This document shows, piece after piece, positions 1-5,345 of a DNA stretch of 6,602 nucleotides. The stretch comes from DATGMB01 sp035293845 (lineage in GTDB: Bacteria; Acidobacteriota; Terriglobia; Bryobacterales; Bryobacteraceae): positions 1 through 6,602 of the forward strand of contig DATGMB010000045.1 of assembly GCA_035293845.1 (NCBI GenBank). Direction: 5' to 3'. The notes beneath the pieces were generated by a model that saw only the letters and a program-made list of their open reading frames with translations, did no database searches and was not told the origin of the DNA. Each line of letters begins with the position of its first letter. The first letter of the stretch is position 1. Position numbers and translations under genes: made by a program.

Positions 1-273
1 GCTCAGGCCGAATCGTATCCTTTTGGAACAGGAAGTTGACACCCCAGTGCCAATTTTGCATACAAAGCCGTTGAAATTTCGGATCTGGGGCAATGGTTTC
101 AAGTGTTTACCGTTTGGCGAGGAGATTGCTCTAGAGAGGCCGTGACTAAGAAATCGCAGGCCCTTGGAGAGATGATTGATCTTCCGTATAGTCTCCCGCC
201 TAACCAGTCACCTCGCATAAAAACCCTCTAGCTGTCCATCGAAATTCCTTCACAATCGTCTCTCTCCGGGCCT
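1..273. other. Low-GC region without an assignable gene
   Basis: By hand count the first 240 bases are about 49% GC, against roughly 65% in typical lines further right. Two plus-strand frames are open. One runs from the window edge to a TGA at 143-145 (47 residues, containing LHTKPLKFRIWGNGFKC). Another runs from after a TGA at 37-39 to a TAG at 229-231 and contains EISDLGQWFQVFTVWRG. Either could be the 3' end of a gene that starts outside the window, but they overlap in different frames and I recognise neither. No start codon with a ribosome binding site, RNA gene or mobile-element end is visible. The base composition suggests recently acquired or decaying sequence. Confidence 0.4.
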
Positions 274-277
274 GTGG

Positions 278-312
278 GCATAACGCCGGCGGTATATCCG
301 CCGGCGTTATGC
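278..312. repeat. 15-bp perfect inverted repeat (hairpin)
   Basis: Positions 278-292 are the exact reverse complement of 298-312, with a 5-base TATAT loop at 293-297. The core is GCATAACGCCGGCGG. As RNA this would be a very stable hairpin on either strand. Neither side has a U-run, so it is not a standard intrinsic terminator, but it lies between the low-GC left end and the promoter of the next gene, where a bidirectional transcription barrier or an operator for a dimeric regulator would fit. It also shows that the GTG at 274, which would extend the next ORF through the palindrome, is not the true start. Confidence 0.75.
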
Positions 313-333
313 TGTGTGCCCCCGCGGGTCGTT

Positions 334-345
334 TACCATAGTCCT
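334..345 (+). promoter_or_regulatory. -10-like TACCAT box, leaderless start of 346-645
   Basis: TACCAT (334-339) fits the TAnnnT -10 pattern and is followed by exactly 6 bases (AGTCCT) and then ATG. No Shine-Dalgarno precedes the ATG. If transcription starts about 7 bases after the box, the A of ATG is the +1 base, giving a leaderless mRNA. No convincing -35 lies 16-18 bases upstream. The block TACCATnGTCCTATG recurs before lpxD at 6418-6432. Confidence 0.55.
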
Positions 346-645
346 ATGGCGATCGGAATGTTTGAAGTGGCGTGCCCGTGCTGTGCGGCCATCCTGAAAA
401 TCGATCCGGAGACGCGGGCGGTGATTGCCCACACCGTCCCGGAAAAACCGCGGGCTATCGACGATCTGGCGGCGGAAGTGGAAAAGCTGAAGGGCGCCGG
501 CGCGCGCCGCGATGAGATCTTCCGCAAGCAGTTCGAGGCCGAGAAGACGCACGGCAAGGTGCTCGAAAAGAAGTTCGACGAGCTGTTCAAACGGGCGAAG
601 GAGAACCCGGATCAGAAGCCGCCCACGCGCGACATTGATCTCTAA
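346..645 (+). CDS. Small CPCC-motif / coiled-coil protein of unknown function
   Basis: A 99-residue protein. The N-terminus has a compact cysteine cluster (C10, C12 and C13 in ACPCCAAILKID), which looks like half of a zinc ribbon and could bind metal alone or as a dimer. The rest, from about residue 36 to 92, is highly charged and probably helical or coiled coil (DDLAAEVEKLKG, then FEAEKTHGKVLEKKFDELFKR), ending in an acidic DIDL tail. It has no signal peptide or membrane segment, so it should be cytoplasmic. I place the start at ATG 346 because of the TACCAT box 6 bases upstream. ATG 358 is a weaker alternative, and the GTG at 274 would translate a palindrome. The stop overlaps by 4 bases the stop of the convergent minus-strand gene. 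It resembles conserved acidobacterial hypotheticals from memory. No function is assigned. Confidence 0.8.
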   Translation: MAIGMFEVACPCCAAILKIDPETRAVIAHTVPEKPRAIDDLAAEVEKLKGAGARRDEIFRKQFEAEKTHGKVLEKKFDELFKRAKENPDQKPPTRDIDL

Positions 646-893
646 CGGCCCATGGCGAGGCCTGCAAACCCGAGAGCCGCGACCGCAACGCCGAAGCCCC
701 GCATGGCCCACATCGCCCTGCGCGAGGGAGGCTGCGGCTCCGGACGTCTGCCCCAAAGCGGGGTGATCGGCATTTGAAGGGCATCCTTGAAGTGCTCGAT
801 CGCCGGTCCGAGCCGGCCGCCAAGGCGCAAGGCACCCTCCGGATCGACGGCCATCGAAACCCCCGCGAGAAGCACCACCGCGAACTCCACCAT
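642..893 (-). CDS. Small membrane protein of unknown function
   Basis: An 83-residue protein read leftward from the ATG at 893-891. Residues 3-15 (EFAVVLLAGVSMA) are hydrophobic. A middle part (DPEGALRLGGRLGPAIEHF) looks like an amphipathic helix. A Pro/Arg stretch (RRPEPQPPSRR, 49-59) leads into a C-terminal membrane helix at about 61-82 rich in Ala/Gly. The arrangement suggests a tail-anchored or two-helix membrane protein. Other frames are open here too; I prefer this one for its membrane-protein composition and because a TAGAAT box sits exactly 6 bases before its ATG. The gene starts 9 bases after the stop of the DUF1080 gene, so it may also be co-transcribed with it, and its stop overlaps by 4 bases the stop of the convergent plus-strand gene. 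No function is assigned. Confidence 0.65.
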   Translation of the reverse strand: MVEFAVVLLAGVSMAVDPEGALRLGGRLGPAIEHFKDALQMPITPLWGRRPEPQPPSRRAMWAMRGFGVAVAALGFAGLAMGR

Positions 894-905
894 GGCCCGA
901 TTCTA
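894..905 (-). promoter_or_regulatory. -10-like TAGAAT box at the DUF1080 stop codon
   Basis: On the minus strand TAGAAT occupies 905-900 and is followed by 6 bases (CGGGCC) and the ATG of the small membrane protein. The first three bases of the box are the TAG stop codon of the DUF1080 gene. There is no Shine-Dalgarno. The spacing fits a leaderless transcript starting at the ATG, which would uncouple the small gene from the upstream one. Confidence 0.5.
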
Positions 906-1541
906 CCGCGCCGAAAGATCGCGGATATAAATATCCTTGAACCGCATGTTGCCCTCGCCGCCCGAATGCAACTGCAGCGCGATGTAACCGTCGAACGACT
1001 TCGGCGCCGGGTCGGTGAAGTCCAGGACCGTGATGCCGTTCAGAATGTATACCATGTGGTTGCCTTCCACCTTGGCCAGCACGTCATTCCAGTCCGTCGG
1101 CCGCAGCACCTGCTCGTATTCCGGCGAGGGCCATGCGATCCAGCCGCGCCCGTCGCCGTAGAGCCCGCCATTGTGATGGTTCAGCGTGCGGTCGATCTCG
1201 AACTGCATGCCTTTGGCGATCTCCGGTGTGTCGCCCACAAATTCCGTATGGAAGTAGAGGCCGCTGTTGCCGTCGTCCTCGCACCTGAACCGGATCGAAA
1301 GCCAGAAATCCTTGTACTTCTTCTCGGTCCGCAGGTAGCCGTACTCCTTCGTCACGCCCTGCCCGTGGATGGTGCCGTCCTCGACGGTCCATTTCTCGTG
1401 GCCTACCGGCACCCAGCCCGTGAGGTCCTTGCCGTTGAACGCGCGGACCCACTGCTCGTTGGGATACGGCGCGCGGTTGCGCGGGACTTGAGCCAGCACC
1501 AGGGCCGCCGCGGCGGCCAGCAGCAGAAGGCAGTTTCGCAT
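903..1541 (-). CDS. Exported DUF1080 protein (3-keto-disaccharide hydrolase domain family)
   Basis: A 212-residue protein with an N-terminal signal peptide (MRNCLLLLAAAAALVLAQ) and a single DUF1080 domain filling the rest. Visible hallmarks are FNGKDLTGW (35-43), W51 with EDGTI (54-58), NSGLYFH (92-98), GMQFEID (111-117), HHNGGLYGDG (122-131), W151ND, the YILNG turn (165-169) and YIALQLHSGG (186-195) leading to the final strand FKDIYIRDL. The fold is a concanavalin-like beta-sandwich. Characterised relatives hydrolyse 3-keto-glycosides, but the family is broad, so the substrate here is unknown. It is probably periplasmic or secreted. I chose ATG 1541 because upstream extensions in this frame have no signal peptide and run into the rhodanese gene. 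Only 5 bases separate it from the rhodanese stop, so an operon is likely, and a TAGAAT box also lies 7 bases before the ATG. Confidence 0.92.
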   Translation of the reverse strand: MRNCLLLLAAAAALVLAQVPRNRAPYPNEQWVRAFNGKDLTGWVPVGHEKWTVEDGTIHGQGVTKEYGYLRTEKKYKDFWLSIRFRCEDDGNSGLYFHTEFVGDTPEIAKGMQFEIDRTLNHHNGGLYGDGRGWIAWPSPEYEQVLRPTDWNDVLAKVEGNHMVYILNGITVLDFTDPAPKSFDGYIALQLHSGGEGNMRFKDIYIRDLSAR

Positions 1542-1554
1542 GGCGCTTATTCTA
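1542..1554 (-). promoter_or_regulatory. -10-like TAGAAT box inside the rhodanese gene end
   Basis: On the minus strand TAGAAT lies at 1554-1549, followed by 7 bases (AAGCGCC) and the DUF1080 ATG. The box spans the last Val and Glu codons and the first base of the TAA stop of the rhodanese gene. No Shine-Dalgarno is present in the short junction. This fits a leaderless internal promoter; translational coupling in a read-through transcript is the alternative. Confidence 0.5.
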
Positions 1555-1954
1555 CCGGATACCCGGCGTCGACCCAATTCGTCTTGAGATTCTCCGCGAT
1601 GTAGAGCGCCTTGACGCGGGTGAAACCCATGTCGCGCAGCAGCGCGAACGCCGGCCGGATATTCGGGCAGTGGTCCCACGGGCAGCAGCCGCAGTAGATC
1701 ACGATCTCCCGGTCGCGCGGCAGCTTCTCGACCGCCGTCCGCAGCGCCGCCAGTCCATCGGCCTTCGAACCCGGCCCAGCATACACCGAGCCCGCAATGT
1801 GCTTGCCGTTGCGATAGAGCGTATTGAAGCCGACGTGGAAGATGGCCGGCTTCTCCGCCAGTTGCGCCGCCAGATCCTTCGGCTGCACGAGCGCCAGATC
1901 CGCCGCGAGCATTGCCAATGCCGAAACGCAGATTCCGAGAATGAGAGCTTTCAT
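1547..1954 (-). CDS. Exported rhodanese-like protein with a Cys-rich active loop
   Basis: A 135-residue single-domain rhodanese-like protein with an N-terminal signal peptide (MKALILGICVSALAMLAA). Family features are PAIFHVG (36-42), the HIAGSVY strand-loop (52-58, like HIPGA in rhodaneses), IVIYC (84-88) with the expected catalytic Cys at C88, and the closing GFTRVKALYIAENLKTNW followed by AGYPV (130-134). The active loop is atypical: C88-G-C90-C91-P-W-D-H-C96 replaces the usual CxxGxRS loop, giving a CxCCxxxxC cluster. Rhodaneses transfer sulfane sulfur through a persulfide on the catalytic Cys; the extra cysteines could bind a metal or form disulfides outside the cytoplasm, so sulfurtransferase activity is not certain. 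I start at ATG 1954 because it begins the signal peptide and has a TAGAGT box 7 bases upstream. Confidence 0.85.
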   Translation of the reverse strand: MKALILGICVSALAMLAADLALVQPKDLAAQLAEKPAIFHVGFNTLYRNGKHIAGSVYAGPGSKADGLAALRTAVEKLPRDREIVIYCGCCPWDHCPNIRPAFALLRDMGFTRVKALYIAENLKTNWVDAGYPVE

Positions 1955-1967
1955 CAAGATCACTCTA
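1955..1967 (-). promoter_or_regulatory. -10-like TAGAGT box, leaderless start of the rhodanese gene
   Basis: On the minus strand TAGAGT lies at 1967-1962, followed by 7 bases (GATCTTG) and ATG. No Shine-Dalgarno precedes the ATG and no good -35 is visible. The box sits in the same CGGTAGA context as the other two minus-strand boxes at 905 and 1554, so a shared promoter type is likely. Confidence 0.5.
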
Positions 1968-2047
1968 CCGCGGCTGGCATCCTGCCGCATGGGCACAGGT
2001 GAGTTTCACGAGGCATCGCTCTCCGCCCGCCGCTTTCCATTGGCGCG

Positions 2048-2077
2048 TTGACCGCTTCGGCCTTCCCGTGATTTAAT
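2048..2077 (+). promoter_or_regulatory. Sigma70-type promoter with extended -10
   Basis: TTGACC (2048-2053, 5 of 6 to the TTGACA consensus) is followed by an 18-base spacer and TTTAAT (2072-2077, 5 of 6 to TATAAT). TG at 2069-2070, one base before the hexamer, makes it an extended -10. Transcription should start near 2084, giving a leader of about 75 bases before the ATG at 2160. This is the best-matching promoter in the window. Confidence 0.7.
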
Positions 2078-2149
2078 GGCGCAACCAGATGGCCCGGCGA
2101 TCTCGACGCCGGATGCGTTCCCGAGCCCGAACTGGAAAGCGCGCGCGCC

Positions 2150-2155
2150 GGAGAG
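2150..2155 (+). promoter_or_regulatory. Ribosome binding site GGAGAG for 2160-2873
   Basis: GGAG (2150-2153) lies 6 bases before the ATG at 2160. It decides the start in favour of 2160 over the in-frame ATG at 2076, which lies within the -10 box of the promoter and would put a 28-residue Pro-rich stretch ahead of the signal peptide. Confidence 0.65.
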
Positions 2156-2159
2156 TTCC

Positions 2160-2873
2160 ATGCAAACAAAGCTGAGTTTCCTTGCTGCCGTATTTGTGGC
2201 GCCGGTGATCTATCCCGGCGCAACCGGCCTGGCACAGACGCAGGCGGAGAAAGCGGTGTATCCGGCCATGGCCCCTCTGGACCGGTATTTGGAGCCGAAC
2301 GAGAATGCCGAAATTGCGCTCGCTCGCAGTGGCGCTCCGGCATCCATTTCGGACGGGGCTGAAGTGATGGTACTGCGACGGGACGGATACGCGACGGCGG
2401 TGAAGGGGAGCAATGGTTTTCTCTGTCTCGTGGAGCGATCGTGGGGCGCCGCCACCGATGAGCCTGAGTTCTGGAACCCCAGAGTGCGCGCGCCGATTTG
2501 CTTCAATCCGCCAGCCGCACGGACGTTCGCGCCCATCTTTCTGATGAAAACCAAACTGGTGCTGGCGGGAAAATCGAAGGCGGAGATGCTTCACGCGATC
2601 GCAACCGCACTGGAAAAGAACGAGCTGCCCGCGCTCGCGCCGGGAGCGATGTGCTACATGATGTCGAAGCAGCAGTACTTAAGCGATAGCGGCAAGAACT
2701 GGCATCCCCATTTAATGTTTTTTGTTGCGGGCAAGGCGGCGGCGAGTTGGGGAGCGGACCTGCCCGGCTCGCCGGTTATTGCGGCGGACGACCCTGAAGA
2801 GCGCGCAACGATTCTGATGGTCTGGGTCGGCAAGTGGTCCGACGGAACACCTGCGCCACAAGCTACGCACTGA
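2160..2873 (+). CDS. Conserved secreted protein of unknown function
   Basis: A 237-residue protein with an N-terminal signal peptide (MQTKLSFLAAVFVAPVIYPG, likely cut near ATGLAQ). The mature part looks like one domain and carries conserved-looking motifs: a start MAPLDRYL, NAEIALARS, GAEVMVLRRDGYATAVKGSNGFLCLVERSW, EFWNPRVRAPICFNPPAAR, GAMCYMMSKQQYLSD, WHPHLMFFV and SWGADLPGSPV, ending in KWSDGTP. Single cysteines occur in the FLCLV, ICFNP and AMCYM motifs. From memory this matches a recurrent hypothetical family of secreted proteins in Acidobacteriota and Proteobacteria; no catalytic activity is known to me. It stands alone behind its own promoter and converges on the Gfo/Idh/MocA gene, with 18 bases between the stops. 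Confidence 0.85.
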   Translation: MQTKLSFLAAVFVAPVIYPGATGLAQTQAEKAVYPAMAPLDRYLEPNENAEIALARSGAPASISDGAEVMVLRRDGYATAVKGSNGFLCLVERSWGAATDEPEFWNPRVRAPICFNPPAARTFAPIFLMKTKLVLAGKSKAEMLHAIATALEKNELPALAPGAMCYMMSKQQYLSDSGKNWHPHLMFFVAGKAAASWGADLPGSPVIAADDPEERATILMVWVGKWSDGTPAPQATH

Positions 2874-2891
2874 CCCCAGCTTCGAGCCCGA

Positions 2892-4280
2892 TCAGTATTC
2901 CCTCGCGGTTACGATGCCGGGCTGCGGCACGGGATATCTGCCATCGGCGTTCGCAAGGAGCGGGGCAGGGGAATCCATGGTGAATTTGTCTATATTCGGC
3001 GCCATCTCGTGCTCGCATTGGAGCATCTGGTCGAAAGTAATCTCCCTGCCGGTGTTGGCGGCCATCCGGCCCATGCTGGCAACCAGGCTGGCCTCGACGC
3101 CGCGTTGGACCTCGTTGTAAGGTTTGTCGTCTCGAATGGCGTCCATCAAATCGTTCCACTCGTTTTGGTAAGGATCCCTCTCCTCCGGACGCACCCTCGA
3201 TTCCCAAATCATGTCCGCGGGGTTCGCCGCCTGGCTCCTGTACAGGCTCGATGGCAGGCCGCAATCGCCCTGCCTGGAAGCGATTCCCATGCCCTTGCTC
3301 CCATGCACGGAGCTGGTGTAGATCTCCTCGCAGCCGTTCATGCAGCGGCCGTCAAAGAAGAACTTCGTACCATCCGGATAGGTGTATTCCACCGAATAGA
3401 CGTCAAAATTCTGATCCACGTAGGCAACCCCCTCGGGACTTACCTTGTAGTGCCGGCCGCCCAACGCCTGCGCCTTTACCGGCCAGGCATTTTTCATCCA
3501 TCCCAGATGATCGATGAGGTGAATATAAAAATCGTTGTAGCAGCCTCCGCTCGCCCAGATGAAACTGTGGAATCGCTTCACCTGGTAGAGCAGGTCGCTG
3601 ATGCCGGCGGGTTTGGGCAGGGAGAGGAAATACCCGCCGGGTCCATGCATGCGGTAGCCGCGCTGCAGAATGATCTCGCCGATCTCGCCGTTATGGACGC
3701 GGTCAGCCATTTCCTGTAGCGCCCGGCTGTGCCGCGACATCAGCCCTACCCCCACCTTGAGGTTCCTGGCTGAGGCCTCGCGGCCGAGCGCGAACATGCG
3801 TTTGCTGGTTGGGCCGTCCGCCGTCAGCGGCTTTTCCATGAATACATTCAGCCGCTTCTGGATCGCGTAGGTGAAGTGAACCCAGCGGAACGCCGGAGGC
3901 GTTGCGAAAATGGCGGTATCGCCCGGCTTCAAGCAATCCATGGCCTTCTGATAGGCGTCGAAGCCGAGAAACTGGCGATCCGGCGGCACCTCGACCTGGC
4001 TTGGATAACGCTGCTTCAACCGGTCCAGGTCGCTCGCCAGCCGTTCCGGGAACAGATCCGCCATAGCCACCAGCTTGACGGGACCGCGCTTGACCGATAG
4101 TGCGTTCGCCGCTGCGCCGCCGCCCCGCCCGCCGCAGCCGATGAGCGCCACCTGGATCAGGTCGCTGCCCGCTGCGTGGACGTGGGGAATCGCGACGTTG
4201 GCCAAAACCGATAGGGCAGCCGATTTAGCGCCAGTCTTGATGAATTCACGGCGCCCGGCCGAATTCTGTAACGAGTCCAT
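2892..4280 (-). CDS. Tat-exported Gfo/Idh/MocA family oxidoreductase
   Basis: A 462-residue NAD(P)-dependent sugar-type oxidoreductase. The N-terminus is a twin-arginine signal (GRREFIKTGAKS, RR at 10-11, hydrophobic stretch 21-31, then HVHAAG), so the folded, cofactor-loaded enzyme should be exported. The Rossmann fold starts at VALIGCGGRGGG (44-55); the family EKP motif, with the lysine usually catalytic, is at 149-151. The C-terminal domain includes GGCYNDFYIHLIDHLGWM (245-262), with H254 and D257 in the usual HxxD position, and ends PVPQPG like other long Tat-type members. Relatives oxidise or reduce sugars and cyclitols; the substrate here is unknown. The start at 4280 gives the expected short stretch before the RR motif. 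GGAGG lies 12 bases upstream, a long spacing. It is monocistronic as far as seen. Confidence 0.93.
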   Translation of the reverse strand: MDSLQNSAGRREFIKTGAKSAALSVLANVAIPHVHAAGSDLIQVALIGCGGRGGGAAANALSVKRGPVKLVAMADLFPERLASDLDRLKQRYPSQVEVPPDRQFLGFDAYQKAMDCLKPGDTAIFATPPAFRWVHFTYAIQKRLNVFMEKPLTADGPTSKRMFALGREASARNLKVGVGLMSRHSRALQEMADRVHNGEIGEIILQRGYRMHGPGGYFLSLPKPAGISDLLYQVKRFHSFIWASGGCYNDFYIHLIDHLGWMKNAWPVKAQALGGRHYKVSPEGVAYVDQNFDVYSVEYTYPDGTKFFFDGRCMNGCEEIYTSSVHGSKGMGIASRQGDCGLPSSLYRSQAANPADMIWESRVRPEERDPYQNEWNDLMDAIRDDKPYNEVQRGVEASLVASMGRMAANTGREITFDQMLQCEHEMAPNIDKFTMDSPAPLLANADGRYPVPQPGIVTAREY

Positions 4281-4591
4281 GGCGATTCAGTCCCTCCGCT
4301 TTGAATTGGCGAAGGCCTCCTTGGCACGCGGTATAGTGTAACCCCGCGCGGCTCCCCATGCTGGCCTGGGAGAGAGACATCGCGCCGTTCAACGCGCTTC
4401 CCACGTATGAACAGATCCAGTTGCCCGAGTTGCGCCTGTTTGGTGAGAAGTGGCCGGTTCCGGCTGGCAGACGCCCCTGTTGTAGGCTGGCTCTGCTCCC
4501 GAGGCGCTGCGATCGGATGCAGACGTGTCGTGCTGTGGACGGGGAAAGATGGCGGCGTGCCATCGCGCAGGCCCGCCGCCATCCCGGACGT
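4281..4591. other. 311-base intergenic region with divergent -10-like boxes
   Basis: This gap lies between two minus-strand genes. The block at 4332-4340 (TATAGTGTA) reads TATAGT on the plus strand (4332-4337) and TACACT on the minus strand (4340-4335), so two -10-like boxes overlap back to back. The minus-strand one could start the oxidoreductase mRNA with a leader of about 50 bases; neither has a clear -35. To the right, 4358-4590 holds open plus-strand frames without a supporting ribosome binding site. No U-rich intrinsic terminator is visible for the gene ending at 4592. Confidence 0.4.
4291..4297 (-). promoter_or_regulatory. Ribosome binding site GGAGGGA for the oxidoreductase
   Basis: Read on the minus strand, GGAGG ends 12 bases before the ATG at 4280, longer than the usual 5-9. 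No closer alternative start or site is visible, so initiation may be moderate. A second GGAGG lies further upstream at 4320-4316, too far to act on this start. Confidence 0.5.
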
Positions 4592-5185
4592 TTACCGCTG
4601 GATGGGCGGGCATCCGACCACGGAACAGTTCTCCAGGTAGCCGGAAAGCGTGATTCCGTTATTGAAGCCGGCTCCCTGGAAGGCGCCGTAGATCACCACG
4701 AACGGGAACTGGCCGGCATCGAAGAATGAGAGGACGTTTTGATTGAGCCCCGCGAAGGACTCGCCGTTGAAACCGGTGCCGCCAATGGGCGCATTCAATC
4801 CGGTGAAGGTCTGGATGTTGTGGGCGAAATCGAAATCCTCCATATATCCTGCCAGCGGCGTGCTGCCGTACTGCAGGTTGAAAAACCCGGAAACGTTCTG
4901 GATGACCAGCCGGTATCCGGCGGGGCATGCGGTGAATCCGCTGAAGGCGCAGTTCTGCGGTTGGGCGCCAGTGCATTGGCTGATGACCGTGGATTGATAG
5001 GGAATGCGCGTCATGGTGTCGGCGCTCAGGTTGATGGCCGGAGCGCTGGTGGTGTTCACGACGGATACGGGCGTCGAGTAAGCGCCCCTGGCCTGGCTTC
5101 CCCGATGCTGCATCAGGGAGCCGACGAGGAAGAGGCCGGCCAGGCCGGCGCAGGGTAACAGAAACCGCTTCGTTCGATTCTTCAT
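4592..5185 (-). CDS. Secreted protein of unknown function with conserved cysteines
   Basis: A 197-residue protein with a basic N-terminus (MKNRTKR) and a hydrophobic segment (residues 8-25), either a signal peptide or a membrane anchor. The mature part starts with a low-complexity Ser/Thr/Val section (TPVSVVNTTSAPAINL), then TRIPYQSTV, a Cys-containing loop (C71, C79, C87) and the strand PAGYRLVIQNVSG (88-100). The rest is Gly/Phe/Asn-rich and probably beta-sandwich, closing with C187 and C192 near the end. The odd-numbered mature cysteines suggest two disulfides and one free Cys. Similar secreted proteins, often in several copies, occur in Acidobacteriota as I remember, but none has a known role. 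A GGAG lies 5 bases before the ATG. It is 160 bases downstream of the PEP-CTERM gene on the same strand and may share its transcript. Confidence 0.82.
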   Translation of the reverse strand: MKNRTKRFLLPCAGLAGLFLVGSLMQHRGSQARGAYSTPVSVVNTTSAPAINLSADTMTRIPYQSTVISQCTGAQPQNCAFSGFTACPAGYRLVIQNVSGFFNLQYGSTPLAGYMEDFDFAHNIQTFTGLNAPIGGTGFNGESFAGLNQNVLSFFDAGQFPFVVIYGAFQGAGFNNGITLSGYLENCSVVGCPPIQR

Positions 5186-5188
5186 GGG

Positions 5189-5194
5189 TTCTCC
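5189..5194 (-). promoter_or_regulatory. Ribosome binding site GGAGAA for 5185-4592
   Basis: On the minus strand GGAG (5194-5191) is followed by 5 bases (AACCC) and the ATG at 5185, a standard spacing that fixes this start. Confidence 0.65.
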
Positions 5195-5288
5195 ATCAGG
5201 GCCTCGCCGGAACGCGCGGATTCCGCGGATAGCGCACAGGGCGAGGGTTGGTGACAGTGGCAGCGCGCGGACGCTGCTTCAGATTTCC

Positions 5289-5324
5289 CAGCAGGGCGGC
5301 ATGAGTTCCCCGGCCCGCCTGCTG
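5289..5324 (-). terminator. Possible hairpin after the PEP-CTERM gene
   Basis: CAGCAGG (5289-5295) pairs with CCTGCTG (5318-5324), then a 2-base mismatch, then GGC (5298-5300) with GCC (5313-5315) around a 12-base loop. It begins about 22 bases past the stop at 5346 in the direction of transcription. No U-run follows, so it may only attenuate read-through into 5185-4592 or protect the mRNA 3' end. Confidence 0.3.
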
Positions 5325-5345
5325 CGGAGAGATCGGGCAACACCG

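Noticed and set aside
274..345. N-terminal extension of the CPCC protein from GTG 274
   Set aside because: The extension would translate the 15-bp palindrome, has no ribosome binding site, and the TACCAT box would then fall inside the gene.
774..1604. 276-codon plus-strand ORF
   Set aside because: It is antisense to the DUF1080 gene, whose family motifs are clear on the minus strand. Its own translation is Arg/Val/His-rich without recognisable motifs, typical of a shadow frame in GC-rich DNA.
3009..3719. 236-codon plus-strand ORF
   Set aside because: It is the antisense shadow of the Gfo/Idh/MocA oxidoreductase, which has a Tat signal, Rossmann motif and EKP motif in the opposite frame.
4600..4615. 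GGATG/CATCC hairpin as a terminator for 5185-4592
   Set aside because: The stem is only 5 bp, lies inside the final codons of the gene, and has no U-run after it.
4407..4640. Plus-strand ORF beginning NRSSCPSCACL, zinc-ribbon-like
   Set aside because: One CxxC pair alone is weak evidence. There is no ribosome binding site or -10 box at a useful distance, and it overlaps both another open frame and the end of a supported gene.
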